Assembly: GCA_949318235.1 (NCBI GenBank)
Contig: OX439128.1
Coordinates: 54,280,306 to 54,344,305, forward strand
DNA: 64,000 nucleotides
Origin: Ecdyonurus torrentis
Lineage: Eukaryota > Arthropoda > Insecta > Ephemeroptera > Heptageniidae
Direction: 5' to 3'
Shown here: positions 1-64,000 of the stretch, one piece after another
How positions within the stretch are numbered: position 1 is the first letter of the stretch
Layout: every line of letters begins with the position of its first letter
Made by a program: the position numbers and the translations under genes
Notes under the pieces: model-generated
Seen by the model: the letters and a program-made list of their open reading frames with translations, nothing else
Databases searched by the model: none
What the model was told of the DNA's origin: nothing

Positions 1-1082
1 ATATATATATATAGTAATGTAATTGTTTGAAACTTGTTCTTGTTTGCTTTGTCTTTACAGTTAAAGCGCATCATCAGCTTTAGTATATTGTGGATATCAG
101 CTCGCTGCAGTATTATAAGTGAATAGTGTATGTATTTTGTGCACGTATATATAGTATATAATATACTATAATTATACATTATATATATATACTATATAGT
201 GTACGTATTTCCTGCATGTAAAAAAATTAACTAAAAGTTCGTATTTAAAGATTTTTTTACTAATAAATATGTTAGATTTATACAAAGTTATTTAAGATTT
301 TACTATTTAGCAGTGAAGAAATAACGTTTATACTAACAAGTTACTGTTTAAATTTTTGTCAACCAAGTTATTGGTTTGTACTGAAGAGTTATATCTATAT
401 GAACAATGTATACAATGTAGTTTTTACGTGAATAATATATCGTATATAGGTATTGTCTAAACATTCGATGTATTATTGAGCTAAAGTCTCTAGTTAAATA
501 GTAAGTATTCGCTTAGAAAATATCGATATTTTAAAATAACTTGGATTGAATGAATGACGCTTATTTTATTAGTTTAGAGGGCGGAGAGACGCAAGGAAAG
601 GTAAGGAACATTTAACTTAAATTTTTGCTTATAGCAACAAATATATATATATATATATATATTAATATATATTACTATCAATTTTTTTTTAAATTATTTA
701 TTTTTTCTTTAAATACGACTGATTAGTGCCCGATTACGAAGACAATTAATTGAGGAATACTATAGAAATACTTAATTGTACGTGTTGTAATGCGTAGATA
801 AATATAGTTTATATCGGTTTTAAAAATTCTTAAAAAAATTTCTATTGCTTTAAAATACGTAAAAATATATGTTTGGTAGAGTGTATTTTTCATTTTAATA
901 GCTTTGAAATCTGTGGCGTAGTTTAATAAAAAAATTAAAAAAAAAAAACGTGTTTTTCTCCAAAAGTGAAAATTATTAATTATTTCTTTCACTTAAATTA
1001 GGACACCCTTAGCTTCCCCGCGCTTAAGTGATACTCATAATCTATACATTATAAGAATTTTTGAAAAAAAAATTAACCTTAC

Positions 1083-1396
1083 TTAAAGGCGTAGAACACC
1101 TGGAACAAAAAGTTGTGAAATATCCTAAGAAACATGAAAATCAACGTTGATTTGGCTGAAGTCATTGATTTCTAATTTATTTTCCATTCACAAAATGCCA
1201 CTGGTGGTCACTGACGTCATACCTCATTAGTCCACGCGCTCGTACACCGGGCTAGCTGTGACGTCAGTGGCCGCCAGTGGAATTTTGTGAATGTAAAATA
1301 AATTATAAATCAATGACTTAAGCCAAATCAACGTTGAATTTCAGGTTTTTTAGGATATTACGCAACTTTATAGTTCAAGGTGTTCTACGCCTTTAA
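1083..1396. mobile_element. Family N palindromic MITE, copy 1
   Basis: TTAA on each side, ends AGGCGTAGAACACC and GGTGTTCTACGCCT, and two arms that pair along nearly their full length. TGACGTCA or TGACGTCAG lies near the centre of each arm. No coding capacity; mobilised in trans if at all. Confidence 0.85.
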
Positions 1397-1447
1397 GGGA
1401 CTCTTAGGTTTTCTCACGCGCTATACAAAAGCTTATTAAAACTTACA

Positions 1448-1625
<178 letters not shown>

Positions 1626-2694
1626 GTAATGTAATTGTTTGAAACTTGTTCTTGTTTGCTTTGTCGCTACAGTTAAAGTAAAGTGCATCGTCAGCTTTAT
1701 ATTGTGGATATCAGTTCGCTGCAGTATTATAAGTGAATAGTGTATGTATTTTGTGCACGTATATATAGTATATAATATACTATAATTATACATTATATAT
1801 ATACTATATAGTGTACGTATTTCCTGCACGTAAAAAAATTAACTAAAAGTTCGTATTTAAAGATTTTTTTACTAATAAATATGTTAGATTTATACAAAGT
1901 TATTTAAGATTTTACTATTTAGCAGTGAAGAAATAACGTTTATACTAACAAGTTACTGTTTAAATTTTTGTCAACCAAGTTATTGGTTTGTACTGAAGAG
2001 TTATATCTATATGAACAATGTATACAATGTAGTTTTTACGTGAATAATATATCGTATATAGGTATTGTCTAAACATTCGATGTATTATTGAGCTAAAGTC
2101 TCTAGTTAAATAGTAAGTATTCGCTTAGAAAATATCGATATTTTAAAATAACTTGGATTGAATGAATGACGCTTATTTTATTAGTTTAGAGGGCGGAGAG
2201 AAGCAAGGAAAGGTAAGGAACATTTAACTTAAATTTTTGCTTATAGCAACAAATATATATATATATATATATATTAATATATATTACTATCAATTTTTTT
2301 TTAAATTATTTATTTTTTCTTTAAATACGACTGATTAGTGCCCGATTACGAAGACAATTAATTGAGGAATACTATAGAAATACTTAATTGTACGTGTTGT
2401 AATGCGTAGATAAATATAGTTTATATCGGTTTTAAAAATTCTTAAAAAAATTTCTATTGCTTTAAAATACGTAAAAATATATGTTTGGTAGAGTGTATTT
2501 TTCATTTTAATAGCTTTGAAATCTGTGGCGTAGTTTAATAAAAAAATTAAAAAAAAAAAACGTGTTTTTCTCCAAAAGTGAAAATTATTAATTATTTCTT
2601 TCACTTAAATTAGGACACCCTTAGCTTCCCCGCGCTTAAGTGATACTCATAATCTATACATTATAAGAATTTTTGAAAAAAAAATTAACCTTAC

Positions 2695-3008
2695 TTAAAG
2701 GCGTAGAACACCTGGAACAAAAAGTTGTGAAATATCCTAAGAAACATGAAAATCAACGTTGATTTGGCTGAAGTCATTGATTTCTAATTTATTTTCCATT
2801 CACAAAATGCCACTGGTGGTCACTGACGTCATACCTCATTAGTCCACGCGCTCGTACACCGGGCTAGCTGTGACGTCAGTGGCCGCCAGTGGAATTTTGT
2901 GAATGTAAAATAAATTATAAATCAATGACTTAAGCCAAATCAACGTTGAATTTCAGGTTTTTTAGGATATTACGCAACTTTATAGTTCAAGGTGTTCTAC
3001 GCCTTTAA
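2695..3008. mobile_element. Family N, copy 2
   Basis: Same element carried in the second tandem unit, so it is a segmental copy and not an independent insertion. Confidence 0.85.
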
Positions 3009-3054
3009 GGGACTCTTAGGTTTTCTCACGCGCTATACAAAAGCTTATTAAAAC

Positions 3055-3220
<166 letters not shown>

Positions 3221-3307
3221 CAGTTATAGAACATCATATCCTCCGGTGTACTGTATATTGTGAAGACATCAACATCAGTGCAGTATAATTAACTGTCAGC
3301 AGAAGCC

Positions 3308-15828
<12,521 letters not shown>

Positions 15829-16110
15829 CAACTGCGCCACCTTACATATTTAGTATATAGTAACTTAAAAGGTAGTACAGTCAATTCACTAAAAGCGTTT
15901 GCCCGATCGCAGAGATCTATTTCCGGTAAAATTTCAAATTTTCCCAAAAATTTACACACGATAATATTTTCCTGCCACCAAAACGTCAAAAATACCGGAA
16001 ACAAAGATTTAAATCTTGCAGATGACGCATATATTACTCAGTCTTTATTTTACTTTATTTTGAGCTTCCTTGCTACCAACTTGCTTTTGTAATCAACATT
16101 TTTACATTGA

Positions 16111-16116
16111 AATAAA
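16111..16116 (+). terminator. Candidate polyadenylation signal of gene 1
   Basis: AATAAA 283 bp after the stop codon, the first good hexamer I found downstream. No transcript evidence. Confidence 0.4.
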
Positions 16117-16305
16117 AAACACAACAAACTAATTCTTGACTTTTATTTTTCAGAAATTACGCAATTTATGCTCAATTTATTTTATTATAGCATAAATTAT
16201 GCTAAATTTAGAACCACATAAATAATTATGCTCTATATAATACAAAATAAATTTTATGCTAAACACAATTATTAAATTATTATGCAAAATAGTATAAATT
16301 ATGCC

Positions 16306-16648
16306 TTATAGGAATAGACTAGAGAAAAACATAAGCATTTATATTACAAAACACTTGATGGGATTTACATAAATAAAATTAGTTTGTCTCAAAACCCAAC
16401 AGTAGCCTCGTAGCAGTGATCAGAAATTTCGATTTATGCAACTCGCACGACATTTTCATACTAATTTTTGCATGTTTCTGACGTCATAAACATGAATAGT
16501 CACACAAATTGCATACTTTACAGTTTTTTCATGCTCTCTCGTGGGTCTACATTAACATTCTGGCAAAAATTGTTATCAGTTTTGAAGAGCCCATTTCGTG
16601 TTTATTCATTAATAAGCACATGTCGTTTTATGTGGTCTATGGCTTTAA
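16306..16648 (+). mobile_element. Family A1 MITE
   Basis: Complete body; left TTAA mutated to TTAT. In the region downstream of gene 1. Confidence 0.87.
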
Positions 16649-16908
16649 GTATATATTAATGAAATTACAAATTGTGCTGAAAATGAGTTAGCATAATTAT
16701 TACGCATTTATTTTTATCCATGTGTTTACTAATAATAATAATAACAGTTCAACTCAACATGATAAGCTCTATATCCGCAGGGAAAAATTTAACATAAAAC
16801 TAATTATGAAAATTTTTGCCAGTAATCATGATCGACCAATGACCATTGCCATTTATGATGAGTCCCGATTATGTGTTGTTTTCTAGTGCTTCTAAAGTGC
16901 ATTAAGAC

Positions 16909-16913
<5 letters not shown>

Positions 16914-16952
<39 letters not shown>
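16914..16952. repeat. T39 homopolymer
   Basis: One of several 30-46 base A/T runs in the window. 16649-16913 and 16953-17097 hold nothing recognised. Confidence 0.9.
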
Positions 16953-16957
<5 letters not shown>

Positions 16958-17122
16958 TATAATTTTTGGGGTGGAGATGTGTGAGGGTAAAAGCCTGTCT
17001 AAAACGATTTTTCTTTGTATGCGCTGTCAGACTAACAAAGTTGCAGTTAGGTTTTGTGCAATATTTAAAATATTTAATCTTATAATAACTATATGCCAAA
17101 AAAAAAAAAAAAAAAAAAAAAA

Positions 17123-17305
17123 TTGAGAGTTTGTAATTTAACGCCTATTTTACACGGGTAGTTTTAATGAAAGGGTTTAGCTTTCGTGTTACACCGTGTT
17201 ATATAAGCAGTAAACTGACATTGAAAAGGAATTCGAGCCGAATTCCTTTTCAATGTCAGTTTACTGCTTATATAACACGGCGTAACACGAAAGCTAAACC
17301 CTTTC
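17123..17305. mobile_element. Family L hairpin element, copy 1
   Basis: A 46-bp tail (TTGAGAGTTTGTAATTTAAC onward) followed by arms 17169-17236 and 17237-17305 that pair with one mismatch over about 67 bp around CGAATTCG-like centre. Preceded by A25 and followed by A10. Confidence 0.85.
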
Positions 17306-17732
17306 AAAAAAAAAAATTCTCAAATATTTTCCAGTTTTTTAATTTAATTTAAAATATTTTGATGCTTACATATTTGAATGATATCGGTTAAACAATCACA
17401 AAAAAAGAAGACACTGAATATTTAAAATAAGTAGATCATGCGTTAAAGAATTACCATATGAAAAAGTAGAAATAACGAAATAAAAGGAAGAGAGAGTTAT
17501 TTAAAAAAAAATTAGAATTATTAGAAATTGCAAGAATAAATAACTCACACATATTCTCAACTATTTTTTTTTATTTGTTACCTGTAAAGATTTAAAACTC
17601 ATGGATTTATATATAATACAAAATTTCACTTGACCGTACAGGTGAAAATATAATCAAGAACATAACACCTGTCAAGGACGAGCCGCACCACTAATTGCGG
17701 AGGACGGCACGTTTCATAAGCAAAAGTCAAAG

Positions 17733-18068
<336 letters not shown>

Positions 18069-18294
18069 TATAAGCAGTTGAGCTCAACAAAACAGTGTAG
18101 ATATTTTAGATAGGTGATCAAAGAGGAATATTTTATTTCCTTCATATAAAAATTGTGATATTAAGTAAATTTCCTGTATTTCATTGAGCATACTGTAGTG
18201 AAATGTCGAGATTTTCTACTTTCTGTCAACTGTCAAAATTGTAAATTAAAGATGATTTGGGTGTATTGGTGTTTACATTTATTTCTATGTATAT

Positions 18295-20096
18295 ATGTGG
18301 AAGTATGATCGAGTGTTTGTGTGCCATTATGTGTGGAAGTATGATGGAGTGTTTGTGTGCCATTATGTGTGGAAGTATGATCGAGTGTTTGTGTGCCATT
18401 ATGTGTGGAAGTATGATGAAGTGTTTGTGTGCCATTATGTGTGGAAGTATGATGGAGTGTTTGTGTGCCATTATATGTGGAAGTATGATGAAGTGTTTGT
18501 GTGCCATTATGTGTGGAAGTATGATCGAGTGTTTGTGTGCCATTATATGTGGAAGTGTGATCGAGTGTTTGTGTGCCATTATGTGTGGAAGTATGATCGA
18601 GTGTTTGTGTGCCATTATATGTGGAAGTATGATCGAGTGTTTGTGTGCCATTATATGTGGAAGTGTGATCGAGTGTTTGTGTGCCATTATGTGTGGAAGT
18701 ATGATCGAGTGTTTGTGTGCCATTATATGTGGAAGTATGATCGAGTGTTTGTGTGCCATTATGTGTGGAAGTATGATCGAGTGTTTGTGTGCCATTATAT
18801 GTGGAAGTGTGATCGAGTGTTTGTGTGCCATTATATGTGGAAGTGTGATCGAGTGTTTGTGTGCCATTATATGTGGAAGTATGATCGAGTGTTTGTGTGC
18901 CATTATATGTGGAAGTGTGATCGAGTGTTTGTGTGCCATTATATGTGGAAGTATGATCGAGTGTTTGTGTGCCATTATGTGTGGAAGTATGATCGAGTGT
19001 TTGTGTGCCATTATATGTGGAAGTGTGATCGAGTGTTTGTGTGCCATTATATGTGGAAGTATGATCGAGTGTTTGTGTGCCATTATGTGTGGAAGTATGA
19101 TCGAGTGTTTGTGTGCCATTATATGTGGAAGTATGATCGAGTGTTTGTGTGCCATTATATGTGGAAGTATGATCGAGTGTTTGTGTGCCATTATATGTGG
19201 AAGTATGATCGAGTGTTTGTGTGCCATTATGTGTGGAAGTATGATCGAGTGTTTGTGTGCCATTATATGTGGAAGTATGATCGAGTGTTTGTGTGCCATT
19301 ATATGTGGAAGTATGATCGAGTGTTTGTGTGCCATTATATGTGGAAGTGTGATCGAGTGTTTGTGTGCCATTATATGTGGAAGTATGATCGAGTGTTTGT
19401 GTGCCATTATATGTGGAAGTGTGATCGAGTGTTTGTGTGCCATTATGTGTGGAAGTATGATCGAGTGTTTGTGTGCCATTATATGTGGAAGTATGATCGA
19501 GTGTTTGTGTGCCATTATATGTGGAAGTGTGATCGAGTGTTTGTGTGCCATTATGTGTGGAAGTATGATCGAGTGTTTGTGTGCCATTATATGTGGAAGT
19601 ATGATCGAGTGTTTGTGTGCCATTATGTGTGGAAGTATGATCGAGTGTTTGTGTGCCATTATATGTGGAAGTGTGATCGAGTGTTTGTGTGCCATTATAT
19701 GTGGAAGTGTGATCGAGTGTTTGTGTGCCATTATATGTGGAAGTATGATCGAGTGTTTGTGTGCCATTATATGTGGAAGTGTGATCGAGTGTTTGTGTGC
19801 CATTATGTGTGGAAGTATGATCGAGTGTTTGTGTGCCATTATATGTGGAAGTATGATCGAGTGTTTGTGTGCCATTATATGTGGAAGTATGATCGAGTGT
19901 TTGTGTGCCATTATATGTGGAAGTATGATCGAGTGTTTGTGTGCCATTATGTGTGGAAGTATGATCGAGTGTTTGTGTGCCATTATATGTGGAAGTATGA
20001 TCGAGTGTTTGTGTGCCATTATATGTGGAAGTATGATGAAGTGTTTGTGTGCCATTATGTGTGGAAGTATGATCGAGTGTTTGTGTGCCATAATAT
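18295..20096. repeat. 36-bp minisatellite, 50 units
   Basis: Unit TGTGGAAGTATGATCGAGTG plus 16 further bases. Three diagnostic sites vary (ATG/GTG start, TAT/TGT, CGA/GGA/GAA). Length 36 is a multiple of three, so three frames stay open over 600 codons; I do not regard these as genes. Units 8-18 match 32-42 in order. Lies 310 bp upstream of the receptor start. Confidence 0.97.
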
Positions 20097-20405
20097 CACT
20101 TGCTAAAGGATATTAAGTAAAGTTACAAATAATATTATCTTCAATAATTAATATTTTTATTTATATTCTATTACTTTTTGTTAGCCAATTAAATTAAATT
20201 GTATTTGGTCAAATTGTTGAGGGAAATAGGATGTGGTAAACACAAATAAGTTCTTATGTAATTGCTCATTAACTTAATTAAATATAAAAAAAAAATATTT
20301 ATTTCTTGAATTATTATTCCTTGTTTAAATTTCGTACTAAACATTTTTCATTTGTGTTCATATTATATTAACATAAATATTATCTGCTTTATTACATAGC
20401 TTGCC
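20097..20405. promoter_or_regulatory. Likely promoter/5' leader region of gene 2
   Basis: AT-rich sequence between the minisatellite and the signal-peptide exon. No specific core element identified; assigned by position only. Confidence 0.3.
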
Positions 20406-61857
<41,452 letters not shown>

Positions 61858-61917
61858 TATGACTTCGTCTCTTTTGTTTTAAATTGATTTAATTATCGAG
61901 ATATAACAAAACTTTTC

Positions 61918-62226
61918 TATAGGGTGTTTTCATTCATGTTAAAGTCGACGTCATAAGTGAGTACTAAATAACATTGGCTGGTATAGGAAAATGGTACATT
62001 TTGCCGGTTTAAAAATACTTCGCGATTTTTTTTGAGTGCATTGATGTTGTTAACAGGTTGAATTAGTATCTCAAGTATGCAAGAAAAATAATAATAACCA
62101 AAAAATAGCTTATTTCCAAAGAAAATAGCCAAAAACTATGTTTGTCCTATACTGAACAATGTTATTCATTACTCAAGATGAGCATCGAAAAGCACTCAGA
62201 ATGACGTCATGCGCACACACCCTATA
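61918..62226 (-). mobile_element. Family B2 MITE in gene 2 3' UTR
   Basis: TATA at both ends; 60 bp after the receptor stop. Confidence 0.9.
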
Positions 62227-62529
62227 GGGTCTATACATTCATGTTAAAGTCGACGCCATGTTGGAAACTCAATAACATGGGTGGCATAGGAAAATAAACC
62301 ATTTTGCCAGTTTAAAACCACTATGTAATATTTTTGAGAGCATTGATGTTGTAAATATGTTGAATTAGTATCTCAAGTATGTGAGAAAAATAACAATAAC
62401 AAAAAATGAACCGATTTCCCAAAGAAAATTGGCTTAAACAAAGTTTGTCCTATGCTGAGCAATGTAATGCACTACTCCAGTATGGCCTTCAAGCGCAATA
62501 TATATGACGTCATCCGCATACACCCTATT
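62223..62529 (-). mobile_element. Family B1 MITE sharing TATA
   Basis: Same orientation, joined to the B2 copy through TATA 62223-62226; right TATA mutated to TATT. Confidence 0.88.
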
Positions 62530-62539
62530 GCAAAACAGG

Positions 62540-62545
62540 AATAAA
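62540..62545 (+). terminator. Candidate polyadenylation signal of gene 2
   Basis: AATAAA just beyond two back-to-back family B elements, about 680 bp after the stop. Nothing better is visible between stop and elements. Confidence 0.25.
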
Positions 62546-62599
62546 TTAGTAATAAGTAGAGTACTGTAGAAGGGGGGAGTATACGTGCACTTTTTGTTC

Positions 62600-62600
<1 letters not shown>

Positions 62601-62632
<32 letters not shown>
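62601..62632. repeat. T32 homopolymer
   Basis: 62633-62913 beyond it is AT-rich with a second T20 run and nothing recognised. Confidence 0.85.
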
Positions 62633-62634
<2 letters not shown>

Positions 62635-62913
62635 CACGAAAAATATCGTTAGTAATAAATAAGAAACAACGTTAACTTTTGATCGAGGGAAATTATTGCA
62701 TTCAAAGTTTCACAGAACAAATTACATTTTATGGTCATGTATTTTATGTCGAAAACTTCAAAACCTTCAAGTTGCTAAATTTTTTTTTTTTTTTTTGGTA
62801 ACCTTTATTAAAAATGTCATATTTTGAAAATCCATACTCGGCGCTCATTGGCTATTATATAATGTGTTCCAACAATGAAAAATAAAAAGTTTACAATGTA
62901 AACGCTCTAGTGC

Positions 62914-63249
62914 TTAAAGGCATAGAAAACATTGAAACAACATGTTCTAAACACAAAATTGGATCTACAAAACTGGTGATAGTTTTTACCAGAATGTTAA
63001 TGTAGCCCCACAAAAAAGCTTGAAAAATATGTAAGGTATGCAATTTGCGTGAATATTCCTGTTTATGATGTCATTAACAGGCAAAAACAAGTATGAAAAT
63101 GTTGTGCGGGATGCATAAATCTAAATTTTGTGATCACTGCTACGGAGCTACAGTTGGGTTTTGAGACAAACTAACGTTATTTATATAAGTCCCATCAAGT
63201 GTTTTGTGATGTAAATGCATTTTTTTTTTCATGTTTTCTATGCCTTTAA
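62914..63249 (-). mobile_element. Family A2 MITE
   Basis: TTAA at both ends. 63250-63617 beyond it holds no recognised feature. Confidence 0.9.
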
Positions 63250-63617
63250 TGTTTAAAAACTAAACCGTTTATGAAAAAGGGGACCAGAAATAAACATTAA
63301 ATAACGGTATTTACGAATTATGAATTTTGAATTCATGTTATATTTTTGTTCAAATAATAAAATTTCATCAGTCAAAGTTTCATAATGTGACAACGTTCTG
63401 GTAAAATTTAATAAGTATTCAAATGTTTTTTCCCCATTACTTATACGGTCATTTTCAGAACTAAAAACCCCATTTAAATAACATTGACTGACAATAATGA
63501 AATATTTGGACATATCAACCAATCAGAATTGAATATTTTTGATTTCAACAACTAAGGAAAAAGCTTTAAAAATTCTGCTGGATTGCGTATATTACCCCTT
63601 CTAAATTACTCTACTAA

Positions 63618-63890
63618 TTAAAGGCATAGACAACATGAAAACATTTGCATTTACATAAAAAAAAAACACCTAAAATTTCAATTTATGCAACCCGCACAAC
63701 ATTTTTATACTAGTTTTTGTATGTTTATGACGTCATAAACAGGAATATTCACGCAAATTGCATACTCTACATTTTATTTTCAAGCTCTCTTGTGGGGCCA
63801 CATTTACATTCTGGTAAAAAAATATCATCAGTTTTGTAGATCCCATTTCGTATTTAGAACATGTTGTTTCAATGTTTTCTATGCCTTTAA
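63618..63890 (+). mobile_element. Family A2 MITE, internally deleted
   Basis: About 60 bp lost between ACATAA and ATTTCAATTTATGCAACCCG; both TTAA kept. Confidence 0.88.
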
Positions 63891-63971
63891 TAAAAAAAAA
63901 AACATAAAAAAAATTGCAGTTCAAAGTTTATGTCTTACAATACAGTGTACGTTATTTATATAAAATGATTA

Positions 63972-64000
63972 ACACTCAAAAAACTGGTGCATTACTCGTA
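63972..64000. mobile_element. Family F end, cut by window edge
   Basis: CACTCAAAAAACTGGTGCATTACTCGTA matches the family F terminus. Confidence 0.6.

Noticed and set aside
723..992. Identical 89-codon frames at 723 and 2335 (minus)
   Set aside because: Identity is due to the 1,612-bp duplication; composition is that of AT-rich noncoding DNA.
18226..20116. Three 600-codon frames over the 36-bp repeat
   Set aside because: A repeat whose length divides by three and lacks stops is open by construction; variation does not favour synonymous change and no start context or domain supports a protein.
63253..63522. 89-codon minus frame near the right edge
   Set aside because: No domain, AT-rich composition and no splice or start support; could not be told from chance.

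Overview
This window is nuclear DNA of an animal, very probably an invertebrate. It has two intron-rich protein-coding genes on the + strand, AT-rich introns, very long microsatellites and dozens of short non-autonomous transposons. The taxon is not certain. A jockey/CR1-group LINE with a baculovirus-FP-like ORF1, a Tc1/mariner relic and a PDGF/VEGF-class receptor with HGDLAARN at its catalytic loop would fit an arthropod or another protostome, but a tunicate or other invertebrate cannot be excluded.

Layout. 1-3217: a 1,612-bp unit in tandem, each copy holding a palindromic TTAA element, directly upstream of gene 1. 3308-15828: gene 1, a six-exon very-long-chain 3-oxoacyl-CoA reductase / 17-beta-HSD type 12 homologue (320 aa, complete). 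Its introns are dominated by microsatellites, including an apparently perfect 1.57-kb TCAC array and an intron made almost entirely of CTAT/CTGT repeats. 15829-20405: intergenic, with MITEs, a hairpin element and a 50-unit, 36-bp minisatellite. 20406-61857: gene 2, a 21-exon receptor tyrosine kinase (940 aa, complete as modelled) with signal peptide, duplicated cysteine-rich module, two Ig domains, one membrane span and a split kinase domain of PDGFR/VEGFR type. 61858-64000: MITEs and unrecognised AT-rich sequence.

The introns are a layered deposit of transposons. I name the families by letter. A, C, D, M and N are inserted at TTAA; B at TATA; E has 3-bp duplications; G and three further elements have 8-bp duplications of hAT type; J, K and I are bounded by ATCGAT-like ends and lie in TA microsatellites; L is a near-perfect hairpin with a one-sided tail. 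Many copies are nested, and several nests keep both the target duplication and an empty site elsewhere in the window. That dates insertions relative to each other and shows the target preference directly. Families A, B, C, N and O have unrelated ends yet all carry the octamer TGACGTCA (CRE/ATF site).

The two genes share no evident pathway: one is a lipid-elongation enzyme of the ER and the other a cell-surface growth-factor receptor. No CRISPR, operon, rRNA or tRNA was seen. The most original signals are the mobile-element structures: an element whose central spacer appears to have flipped between inverted arms (J), a hairpin element with a 14-bp duplication (L), and the shared CRE motif.
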